Of a DNA stretch of 32,984 bases, positions 16,568 through 23,634 are shown in pieces (positions within the stretch are counted from its first letter, which is position 1; each line of letters begins with the position of its first letter). A program made the position numbers and the translations under genes. The notes below the pieces were generated by a model. The model ran no database searches and had not been told where the DNA came from. It saw only the letters and a list, made by a program, of their open reading frames with translations. Source of the DNA: Gammaproteobacteria bacterium (lineage in GTDB: Bacteria; Pseudomonadota; Gammaproteobacteria; SZUA-140); assembly GCA_020845975.1 (NCBI GenBank), contig JADLET010000119.1, forward strand, positions 1-32,984, written 5' to 3'.

Positions 16568-18883
16568 ATGAGCAAACATCTCGTCATCGTGGAATCGCCG
16601 GCAAAGGCGAAGACGCTGAAAAAATACCTGGGCAAGGACTTCGATGTCTTCGCCTCGTACGGTCACGTGCGCGATCTGCTCCCCAAGGAAGGCGCGGTCG
16701 ACCCTGAGCACGACTTTTCGATGAAGTATCAACTCATCGAGAAAAATCAGAAGCACCTCGACGTCATCCGCAAGAACCTGAAGGCTGCGGACACGCTCTA
16801 CCTCGCCACTGACCCGGATCGCGAAGGCGAGGCCATCTCCTGGCATCTCTACGAGATCCTGCGCCAGGATGCAGGCTTGCACGACAAGCCGGTGCATCGC
16901 ATCGTCTTTCACGAGATCACCAAGAACGCGGTTCAGGAGGCGATTCGTCATCCGCGCGACATCTCCATGAATCTCGTCAACGCCCAGCAGGCACGCCGCG
17001 CGCTGGACTATCTCGTCGGCTTCAATCTTTCCCCGCTTCTGTGGAAAAAGATCCGGCGCGGACTCTCCGCAGGGCGCGTGCAAAGCCCGGCCCTGCGCAT
17101 GATCGTCGAACGAGAACTGGAGATCGAGAGCTTCAAGCCGCGCGAATACTGGACCCTCGATGCGGAGAGCGCCAAGGGCAAGGAACATTTTCGCGCGAAG
17201 CTCACGCATTACCACGGCAAGAAACTCAACCAGTTCAGCATTACTGACGAGAAAGACGCGAGAGAAACCGAGCGCACGCTGCTCCAATCCGCCAACGGTC
17301 AGCTTACGGTTGTCCAGGTCGAAAAGAAGCAGCGTAAACGCAATGCCGCCGCGCCGTTCATTACCTCGACCCTGCAGCAGGAAGCAGCCCGCAAGCTCGG
17401 CTTCACTGCCCAGAGGACCATGCGCACCGCGCAGCAGCTTTATGAAGGTATAGATACCGGCCAGGGCGCCACGGGTCTGATCAGCTATATGCGCACCGAC
17501 TCTGTCAACCTCGCCAACGAAGCGGTGGAAGAAATCCGCCGCCTCATCGCCGAACGCTTCGGCCAGGACAAACTGCCAAGCCAGCCGCAGGTCTACAAGA
17601 CCAAGGCCAAAAACGCGCAAGAAGCCCACGAGGCCATTCGCCCCACCTCGGCCTTTACAGACCCGGACTCGATCAAGGAGCACCTGAGCGCCGACCAGTA
17701 CAAGCTGTACCGCCTCATCTGGCAGCGCACGGTGGCCTGCCAGATGATCCATGCGACTATCAATACCGTCGGCGTGGATCTCGAAGCAGGCAAGGGCAAT
17801 GTGTTCCGCGCCACCGGCTCGACCATTGTCGACCCCGGCTTTATGAGCGTCTATCAGGAAGACACCGACGACGGCAAGGATGGCGAGGAACAGAATCTCC
17901 TGCCCGAGCTGTCCACGGGCGAAACCGTCAAGCTCGTGACCATCCACACCGAGCAGCACTTCACCGAGCCGCCGCCGCGTTACACCGAGGCGAGCCTGAT
18001 CAAGACCCTTGAGGAATACGGCATCGGCCGGCCATCAACCTATGCGGCGATCATCGCGACGCTGCAGCAGCGCGAATACGTTGTGCTTGAAAAGAAACGC
18101 TTCAGACCAACCGATGTCGGCCGCATCGTCAACAAGTTTCTCACTGAGCACTTCTCGCGTTATGTCGATTACGAGTTTACCGCCAAGCTCGAGGATGAGC
18201 TCGACGCCGTGTCACGCGGAGAGGAGGAGTGGGTTCCGCTGATGCGCGCCTTCTGGCAGCCGTTCAAACACCTGGTCGACGATAAGGAACAATCCGTACA
18301 GCGCAAGGACGTCACCCAGGAGGCGCTCGACGAACAGTGCCCCAAGTGCGGCAAGCCGCTCTCCATCCGCCTCGGCAAGCGCGGACGCTTCGTCGGCTGC
18401 ACGGGATTCCCCGATTGCGACTATACGCGCAACCTCGGCGGCGACAACGAAGAGAACTCCGGCGCAGAGCTGGTCGAAGGGCGCACCTGTCCGACATGCA
18501 GCGGCGCCCTGATCGTGCGCAACGGCCCCTATGGCAAATTCATCGGATGCAGCAACTATCCGAAGTGCAAATTCATTGAACCGCTGGTCAAGCCGTCCGA
18601 CACCGAGGTCAGCTGTCCCAAGTGCCACGAGGGCAATATGCTGCAACGGCGCTCACGCCGTGGCAAAACGTTCTACTCCTGCTCTCGCTACCCGGCCTGC
18701 GACTATGCGGTGTGGAACGAGCCGGTGGCTACCCAGTGCCCGAATTGCGCGTGGCCTATTCTGACGATCAAGAACACGAAGAAGAGCGGCGCCGAGCTCG
18801 TCTGCCCGCAGAAAGACTGCGGCCACAGCGAGCCCTACGAAGAACAGCCGGAACCAACCCCGCGTCGCGCCGTTCAGGGCTGA
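16568..18883 (+). CDS. topA: DNA topoisomerase I
   Basis: Type IA topoisomerase that relaxes negative supercoils. The protein has 771 residues: an N-terminal TOPRIM domain with Glu9 (VESPAKAKT) and TDPDREGE (81-88), the central toroidal core with the active-site tyrosine Tyr307 in GLISYMRTDS, the GIGRPSTYA motif, and four C-terminal zinc-ribbon modules beginning with CPKCGKPL, CPTCSGAL, CPKCHEGN and CPNCAWPI. All four modules keep their cysteine pairs. It is transcribed alone from its own promoter after the smg terminator. The last 10 bases overlap the 3' end of the convergent cysB gene. Confidence 0.97.
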   Translation: MSKHLVIVESPAKAKTLKKYLGKDFDVFASYGHVRDLLPKEGAVDPEHDFSMKYQLIEKNQKHLDVIRKNLKAADTLYLATDPDREGEAISWHLYEILRQDAGLHDKPVHRIVFHEITKNAVQEAIRHPRDISMNLVNAQQARRALDYLVGFNLSPLLWKKIRRGLSAGRVQSPALRMIVERELEIESFKPREYWTLDAESAKGKEHFRAKLTHYHGKKLNQFSITDEKDARETERTLLQSANGQLTVVQVEKKQRKRNAAAPFITSTLQQEAARKLGFTAQRTMRTAQQLYEGIDTGQGATGLISYMRTDSVNLANEAVEEIRRLIAERFGQDKLPSQPQVYKTKAKNAQEAHEAIRPTSAFTDPDSIKEHLSADQYKLYRLIWQRTVACQMIHATINTVGVDLEAGKGNVFRATGSTIVDPGFMSVYQEDTDDGKDGEEQNLLPELSTGETVKLVTIHTEQHFTEPPPRYTEASLIKTLEEYGIGRPSTYAAIIATLQQREYVVLEKKRFRPTDVGRIVNKFLTEHFSRYVDYEFTAKLEDELDAVSRGEEEWVPLMRAFWQPFKHLVDDKEQSVQRKDVTQEALDEQCPKCGKPLSIRLGKRGRFVGCTGFPDCDYTRNLGGDNEENSGAELVEGRTCPTCSGALIVRNGPYGKFIGCSNYPKCKFIEPLVKPSDTEVSCPKCHEGNMLQRRSRRGKTFYSCSRYPACDYAVWNEPVATQCPNCAWPILTIKNTKKSGAELVCPQKDCGHSEPYEEQPEPTPRRAVQG

Positions 18884-19827
18884 GCGGTCTTGCGCGAACG
18901 CGCGGACTGTCCCGCCATCGCCCTGTCCACGGCATTCCGATCAAGATGCGGTGCGAACAGCTCGATGAAGGCATACATGTACCCCCGCATGTGACTGCCG
19001 CGCCTCACACCCAGACGGGTGATCGACGGCTCGAACAAATGGCTGGCCTCGAGCATACGCAGATTGGTATCCCGCTCCGGATCGAACGCCATCTGCGCCA
19101 TCAACCCGATGCCCAGCCCGATCTCGACATAGGTCTTGATCACGTCGGAATCGATTGCTGAAAACACCACATTTGGCCGCAGGCCGGCGCGCTCGAACGC
19201 CTCATTGATCTTGGCACGGCCGGCGAAGGAAAAGTCATAGGTCACGATTGGATACTCGGCGATCTTCTCCAGCGTCAAGGGTGTATCGCGCAAAATCGGC
19301 AAACCCGGCGGAGCTATCACGCAATGGTGCCACTCGTAACAAGGCATCACCACCAGATCTTCGAACTGGTCCATTGCCTCGGTAGCGACGGCGATATCGG
19401 CGACGCCCGATGCCGCCAGCTGTGCGATCTGGGTGGGATTACCCTGATGCAGATGCAGGCGCACATCAGGGTAACGCTCGGTAAAGATCTTTATCACACG
19501 CGGCAACGCGTAACGCGCCTGCGTATGGGTGGTCGCGATCGAGAGGCTGCCGGTCGCATCGCTGGTGTATTCATAACCAACCTGCTTGATGTGCTCGATA
19601 TCACGCAGCACCCGCTCCGCCATCGCCAGTACCGCACGCCCGGGCTGCGTAATGCCCACCAGGCGCTTCCCGTTGCGCTCGAAGATCTGGATATTCAGCT
19701 CCTCTTCCAACTGACGGATCTGATTACTGATTCCGGGCTGTGCTGTATGCAGGACATTGGCCGCGGCGGAAATGTTCAGGCCGCAGCGCGCCACTTCGCG
19801 CAGATAACGCAATTGCTGAATATTCAT
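18874..19827 (-). CDS. cysB: LysR-family regulator CysB-like
   Basis: Transcription regulator of sulfur assimilation, 317 residues from ATG 19827 (MNIQQLRYLREVAR). The N-terminal winged helix-turn-helix spans 1-60 (NISAAANVLHTAQPGISNQIRQLEEEL). The effector domain has ATTHTQARYALP, matching the threonines that bind sulfate or N-acetylserine in CysB, together with QGNPTQIAQ and YDFSFAGRAKI. This separates it from general LysR proteins; Cbl is the close alternative. The gene is divergent from the TSUP permease and reductase genes, with an AT-rich intergenic region suited to operator sites. It converges on topA with a 10-base overlap. Starting four codons upstream is possible but lacks family support. 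Confidence 0.93.
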   Translation of the reverse strand: MNIQQLRYLREVARCGLNISAAANVLHTAQPGISNQIRQLEEELNIQIFERNGKRLVGITQPGRAVLAMAERVLRDIEHIKQVGYEYTSDATGSLSIATTHTQARYALPRVIKIFTERYPDVRLHLHQGNPTQIAQLAASGVADIAVATEAMDQFEDLVVMPCYEWHHCVIAPPGLPILRDTPLTLEKIAEYPIVTYDFSFAGRAKINEAFERAGLRPNVVFSAIDSDVIKTYVEIGLGIGLMAQMAFDPERDTNLRMLEASHLFEPSITRLGVRRGSHMRGYMYAFIELFAPHLDRNAVDRAMAGQSARSRKTAQP

Positions 19828-20034
19828 GTCAGGCACCATATATACAAAATTATTATATAAATATAATACATCATTATTTTTTCGAATATAGTTTGAATGT
19901 TATAGTTTTTTCGCACGTCAATCTTCCCGCCTCTCCTCGTCGCACTGATCAAGAGCCAGATTGTCGTGCAACTGTCTGAGCTCACAAGACAAAGTCGCTA
20001 TCTGGCGCCAAATCGGTACAGACGGGAGACATGC
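19828..20034. promoter_or_regulatory. AT-rich divergent control region, cysB / TSUP permease
   Basis: Positions 19838-19912 are strongly AT-rich in an otherwise GC-rich window. The region contains TATAAT on the plus strand (19862-19867), further overlapping AT hexamers on the minus strand, and a direct repeat of TATAGTTT. It separates divergent cysB from the sulfur genes, so CysB operator sites and both promoters are expected here. The assignment to CysB is inference from position. Confidence 0.5.
19887..19908. repeat. Direct repeat TATAGTTT, 14-bp period
   Basis: TATAGTTT occurs at 19887-19894 and again at 19901-19908, separated by 6 bases, inside the AT-rich cysB/TSUP intergenic region. 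The spacing of about 1.3 helical turns could suit a regulator dimer, but chance is possible in AT-rich DNA. Confidence 0.4.
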
Positions 20035-20820
20035 ATGGACACACTGGCCTACATCCTGACCGGATTCGGAGTCGGCACCCTGGTCGGCTTGACTGGAGTG
20101 GGAGGCGGCTCTTTGATGACGCCCATGCTCATATTCGTCTTCGGGATCGCGCCGGTAACGGCGGTAGGCACAGACCTGTTGTTCGCCGCGATCACGAAGG
20201 CAACCGGGGTATGGCATCACCAACGCGGGAAAAATATCCGCTGGAATATCACCGGGTTGATGCTTGCGGGCAGCCTGCCCACCGCGATACTGGTGGTGTA
20301 TTATATAGAGCGATTTTCGCCTTCGACGGCGGAGCTCAACTTGGTCATACACGTCGGACTGGGCGTGGCGCTGATCCTGACCGCGCTCTCGCTGTTGTTC
20401 AAGACCCGTGTACAGCGACTGGGGCGCGTGATCCAGGCATGGCTGCCGAACTGGAGATCGTGGCGGCCCGCGGCCACGGTCGGCGCCGGGGTGGTGCTGG
20501 GCATCCTGGTGCCGATATCCTCGCTCGGCGCAGGCGCGCTGGGCGCCGCGATGCTGCTCTTTCTTTACCCCAGCCTGCCGACACGCGCCATCGTGGGAAC
20601 GGACATCGCGCATGCGGTGCCGCTGACCCTGGTGGCGGGACTGGGGCATATGCACATGGGGACGGTCGATTTCGAGATGCTGTCCATCCTGTTGATCGGC
20701 TCCCTCCCAGGCATCTATCTGGGCAGTCGTCTGGCATCAATCGTCCCTGAATACGTGATTCGGCCGCTGCTGGCAAGCATGCTGATCCTGATCGGGGCGA
20801 AGTTCATGTATTCCGCCTGA
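20035..20820 (+). CDS. TSUP-family membrane permease (TauE/SafE-like sulfite/anion exporter)
   Basis: Integral membrane protein of 261 residues in the TSUP (TauE/SafE, DUF81) family, whose members move sulfite, sulfoacetate, thiosulfate or other anions across the cytoplasmic membrane. It shows the family's glycine-rich first segment (TGFGVGTLVGLTGVGGGSLMTPML) and the repeated version in the second half (LGILVPISSLGAGALGAAMLLF), with about seven to eight hydrophobic segments. Start at ATG 20035: GGGAG lies about 6 nt upstream; the ATG at 20031 is out of frame. Flanked by cysB and the siroheme reductase gene, so sulfite or a related sulfur anion is the likely cargo (inference). Confidence 0.88.
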   Translation: MDTLAYILTGFGVGTLVGLTGVGGGSLMTPMLIFVFGIAPVTAVGTDLLFAAITKATGVWHHQRGKNIRWNITGLMLAGSLPTAILVVYYIERFSPSTAELNLVIHVGLGVALILTALSLLFKTRVQRLGRVIQAWLPNWRSWRPAATVGAGVVLGILVPISSLGAGALGAAMLLFLYPSLPTRAIVGTDIAHAVPLTLVAGLGHMHMGTVDFEMLSILLIGSLPGIYLGSRLASIVPEYVIRPLLASMLILIGAKFMYSA

Positions 20821-20885
20821 GACGGATCGCGGCGGTTTTGTTAAACAGAGTAAAGTAACAACGATACAGCGCAGGAGAAGTAGGC

Positions 20886-22976
20886 ATGAGCACGTCGCAG
20901 ACATTGGTCAACCTTGAAGAGCTCGATCGTTTCGAGGAAAGCGTACACGCTTTTCTGAAAAACGAGATCGACGCCGAACGCTTCCAGTCGATGCGTCTTC
21001 AGCAAGGTGTGTACGGCCAGCGCCAGGAAGGCGTCAACATGGTTCGCGTCAAGATCCCTGGCGGGCGTATGACCCCCGCGCAGCTGGACAGCATCGCGGA
21101 CGTTCTCGAGTCCTGCTCTGATCACGATGTGGCGCATATCACCACGCGCCAGGACATCCAGATCCATTACGTCCCCCTGGAACGGTCACCGCGCGCCCTC
21201 CGCGACCTGGCCCAGACCGGCCTGACCACGCGCGAGGCCTGCAACAACACAGTGCGCAACCTCACCTGCTGTCCGCTGGCAAGCGTGTGCCCGCGTGAGC
21301 GGGTGGACATCGCGGAGTTCCAGGACGAGGCGATGCGTTATTTCCTCCGTCATCCGCTGACGCAGCACCTGCCGCGCAAGTTCAAGATCAGCTTCTCCGG
21401 CTGCGAGGCCGATTGCGCCCAGGGCATGCTGCACGATCTGGCGGTGGTGGCCGTGAAAAAGGATGGCCGCTTCGGTTTCAAACTCCTGGCCGGCGGCGGA
21501 CTCGGTCACAAGCCGCGCCACGCCGTCACGGTGGAGGAGTTCATCCCCGAGGCGGATCTGATCCCGTGCATGGAGGCGGTGATCTCCCTGCACAATCGCT
21601 ACTCCAATCGCAAGCAGCGCGCCAAATCCCGCATCAAGTTCCTGGTCGATCGCTTCGGCGCGGATGGCTTTGTCGAGAAGTATCGGGAGGAACTGGCCCG
21701 CACCCGCATCGCGCTCGCCGACAGAGCGCACCTCAAGGGAGCCTGGCGCGATGGCGAGGCGGTTGACGGCTGCGACAACCCGGGCGCGCCGCGCAAATTG
21801 CTGCCGCAGAGACAGCCGGGTCTCAACATCTTTCCGATCAGCATCCCCATAGGCGACCTCACCGGCCCGCAGATGCACGGCATCGCCGCGCTGATGCTCA
21901 AACTGGGTCTTACCGATGTGCGCACCACCCAGGATCAGAACCTGATCCTTGTTGACGTACCGGATAAAAGTGTCGTGGAGCTGCGCACCAGCCTCGCCGC
22001 ACTCGGACTGAGAGAACCCGGCACGGGCGACGACGTCGTTGCCTGCCCCGGCACCTCGACCTGCCGCCTCGGCATCACGGCCTCCAAGAAGATCGGCACC
22101 AAGATCAACGGCGGGGAACATGATCTGCGCATCCGCGCCAGCGGTTGCCACAACGGCTGCGCGCAGCCGGAAACCGGCGATATCGGCATCTACGGCGAAG
22201 GACGGCGCGTACACGGCAAGCTGGTGCCGCATTACCAGATGTACCTCGGCGGCGATGGCCGCAATGGAGGCGGTCTGGCCATCAAGGGACCTTCGGTTCC
22301 GTCCGCGCGCATCCAGCAGGCAATCACCCGCCTGCAACAGACCTACGCCCGCGAGCGCAATGATGGCGAATCCTTCTTCACCTGGTCGCATCGGCAGGGC
22401 GGCGACTACTTCGCCAGTCTGCTCTCCGACATCACCACCGTGGCGCCGGAAGAGATCGGCGCCGTGCTGCGCGACCATGGCGATGAAGGCGCATTCAAGG
22501 TCGAGCAGTTCGGCGGCGGCGAATGCTCCGGAGCCGCCCAGGAGACGGTCGCGGCGAATTTCGCCGAGGCGGCGAACGAGCGCAATTACCGTAACGGCTT
22601 CCTGCTGCAGCGCAAATACGAGGAATCGATCGAGTGCGCGCAGGCGATCGGTCGTCTGGTCGGACAGTCGCTGCTGTTCCTGGCGGGGCAGCCCGCGGCA
22701 GGAGAAATCGGGGAAATCGGCCGCCAGCTATCGGCCGCCCTGCCGGCCAACGCGGATCTCGGCCACACGCTGCTCGATTTCATGACACGCCTGAACGCGC
22801 TGAAGGAAGATTTCGACGAGGCCGAGTACAAGGCGCTGAATCAGGAGCTGGATCAATGGACCGCCAGATCCGCCGCGGTCTGCCAGGACATCGACCGCCA
22901 GCTCGACCTGAGCGCCTCCATGCCGGCGGTCGTTGCCGCCGCGGCTGAAAAAAAAACTCTGAGCGCATCGATCTGA
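20886..22976 (+). CDS. Siroheme sulfite/nitrite reductase-like protein with two cysteine quartets and C-terminal extension
   Basis: 696 residues. Residues 1-490 form the duplicated sulfite/nitrite reductase fold. Active-site residues known from E. coli CysI are recognisable: Arg88, Arg124, Lys165 and Lys167 (in LPRKFKISFSG). The second half has the siroheme/4Fe-4S motif Cys387-x5-Cys393 and Cys421-x3-Cys425. Unusually, the first half also has a full set, Cys129-x5-Cys135 and Cys173-x3-Cys177. Residues about 505-670 are an unrecognised, mostly helical extension with GGGECSGA near 547, ending in an Ala-rich linker. The stop comes right after a run of nine A and overlaps a TusA-like frame. AGGAG precedes the ATG. 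Whether it reduces sulfite or nitrite, or works oxidatively, cannot be decided; CysB and TSUP neighbours favour sulfite. Confidence 0.9.
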   Translation: MSTSQTLVNLEELDRFEESVHAFLKNEIDAERFQSMRLQQGVYGQRQEGVNMVRVKIPGGRMTPAQLDSIADVLESCSDHDVAHITTRQDIQIHYVPLERSPRALRDLAQTGLTTREACNNTVRNLTCCPLASVCPRERVDIAEFQDEAMRYFLRHPLTQHLPRKFKISFSGCEADCAQGMLHDLAVVAVKKDGRFGFKLLAGGGLGHKPRHAVTVEEFIPEADLIPCMEAVISLHNRYSNRKQRAKSRIKFLVDRFGADGFVEKYREELARTRIALADRAHLKGAWRDGEAVDGCDNPGAPRKLLPQRQPGLNIFPISIPIGDLTGPQMHGIAALMLKLGLTDVRTTQDQNLILVDVPDKSVVELRTSLAALGLREPGTGDDVVACPGTSTCRLGITASKKIGTKINGGEHDLRIRASGCHNGCAQPETGDIGIYGEGRRVHGKLVPHYQMYLGGDGRNGGGLAIKGPSVPSARIQQAITRLQQTYARERNDGESFFTWSHRQGGDYFASLLSDITTVAPEEIGAVLRDHGDEGAFKVEQFGGGECSGAAQETVAANFAEAANERNYRNGFLLQRKYEESIECAQAIGRLVGQSLLFLAGQPAAGEIGEIGRQLSAALPANADLGHTLLDFMTRLNALKEDFDEAEYKALNQELDQWTARSAAVCQDIDRQLDLSASMPAVVAAAAEKKTLSASI
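22948..22956 (+). other. A9 slippery run at the reductase/TusA junction
   Basis: Nine consecutive A. In the reductase frame the run is read as GAA-AAA-AAA-ACT, which includes the slippery heptamer A-AAA-AAA in the correct phase for a -1 ribosomal shift. The run is also long enough for RNA polymerase slippage. A -1 shift leads directly into the TusA-like frame. A GC hairpin (22925-22929 with 22936-22940) lies 7 nt upstream. No strong downstream stem was seen. Confidence 0.5.
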
Positions 22977-23212
22977 CGGGACTTGGCTGCCCCCTGCACT
23001 ACGTCAAGGCGCGCAACGAACTGCGTCGAATCCCGACGGGGGCCACCGCCGAATTCCTGTTCGGCAGCGAGAAGCTGGCCCAACAGGCCGCGGAGAGCCT
23101 GCGCAAGGACGGGCACGAGATCCTGTCCGTGCAATCACACGGCGACGGCGTACTCGTCAACCTGCGCAAGGGCGAGACGGCCGGACCCGATCAAACCGTA
23201 ACGATACAGTGA
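22949..23212 (+). CDS. TusA-like sulfur carrier domain, no canonical start codon
   Basis: The open frame after a stop at 22946-22948 encodes up to 87 residues: IDLTGLGCPLHYVKARNELR, then a beta-alpha pattern ending in DGHEILSVQSHGDGVLVNLRKG. This is the TusA/YeeD-type fold, with the sulfur-carrying Cys in CPLH (CPxP in classic TusA). No ATG, GTG or TTG lies between the stop and the cysteine motif, so independent translation would need a rare start such as CTG at 22973. The frame is -1 relative to the reductase and meets it at the A9 run, so it is probably the C-terminal domain of a slippage-made fusion, or of a gene split by a homopolymer error. Domain assignment is firm; mode of expression is not. 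Confidence 0.75.
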   Translation, partial: KKNSERIDLTGLGCPLHYVKARNELRRIPTGATAEFLFGSEKLAQQAAESLRKDGHEILSVQSHGDGVLVNLRKGETAGPDQTVTIQ

Positions 23213-23221
23213 ACCTGACCG

Positions 23222-23249
23222 CGCCCCGTCAACTCCGGTCGACGGGGCG
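23222..23249. terminator. Hairpin between TusA-like frame and thioesterase gene
   Basis: Perfect 9-bp stem, CGCCCCGTC (23222-23230) with GACGGGGCG (23241-23249), and a 10-nt loop, 9 bases after the TusA-like stop. It overlaps the 3' end of the convergent thioesterase gene, so it could serve both directions. No U-tract follows on either side, so termination would be Rho-assisted or partial. Confidence 0.5.
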
Positions 23250-23633
23250 TGGCTTCCGTTCCGAATCGATGGCGACATATGTCAAGGTCGCCTCCGTGAC
23301 CCTGATTGCCTCCTCGATACCACGACCGCGTTCCGCGTACACCTCAACACGCACCGTCAGCGAGGTGCGCCCCACGCGCACCACCTCCGCGTAGCAGCTG
23401 ATCAGATCGCCCACAAAGACCGGCTTGTGAAACTGGAACGAATTGACGGCCACCGTCACCACGCGGCCGCCGGCGCGGCGATAGGCGGCGATGCTCCCGG
23501 CGATATCGACCTGGGACATGATCCTGCCCCCGAAGATATCGCCCGCCGCGTTGGTATCGGTCGGCATGGCAAGCACACGCACCGTGGGCTGGCGTCCTGC
23601 CGGCAAGCGATCCGGGTCCATCTCGTGCGTCAT
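23229..23633 (-). CDS. Acyl-CoA thioesterase, YciA-like hotdog fold
   Basis: Hydrolyses acyl-CoA to free acid and CoA. At 134 residues it has the usual length. The single hotdog domain has the family signature TNAAGDIFGGRIMSQVDIAG (with the catalytic Asp), VTVAVNSFQFHKPVFVGDLI and the strand YAEVVRVGRTSLTVRVEV. It starts one base after the stop of the acyl-CoA ligase gene on the same strand, so synthesis and hydrolysis of acyl-CoA are encoded in one unit, perhaps to balance the CoA pool. The last codon lies within a hairpin shared with the sulfur genes. Confidence 0.92.
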   Translation of the reverse strand: MTHEMDPDRLPAGRQPTVRVLAMPTDTNAAGDIFGGRIMSQVDIAGSIAAYRRAGGRVVTVAVNSFQFHKPVFVGDLISCYAEVVRVGRTSLTVRVEVYAERGRGIEEAIRVTEATLTYVAIDSERKPRPVDRS

Positions 23634-23634
23634 G

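Noticed and set aside
16538-17959. Minus-strand frame of 473 codons opposite topA
   Set aside because: topA is intact on the plus strand with all catalytic motifs; the antisense frame lacks any domain.
21186-22478. Minus-strand frame of 430 codons opposite the siroheme reductase
   Set aside because: The reductase motifs are unambiguous on the plus strand; the antisense frame is a GC-bias shadow.
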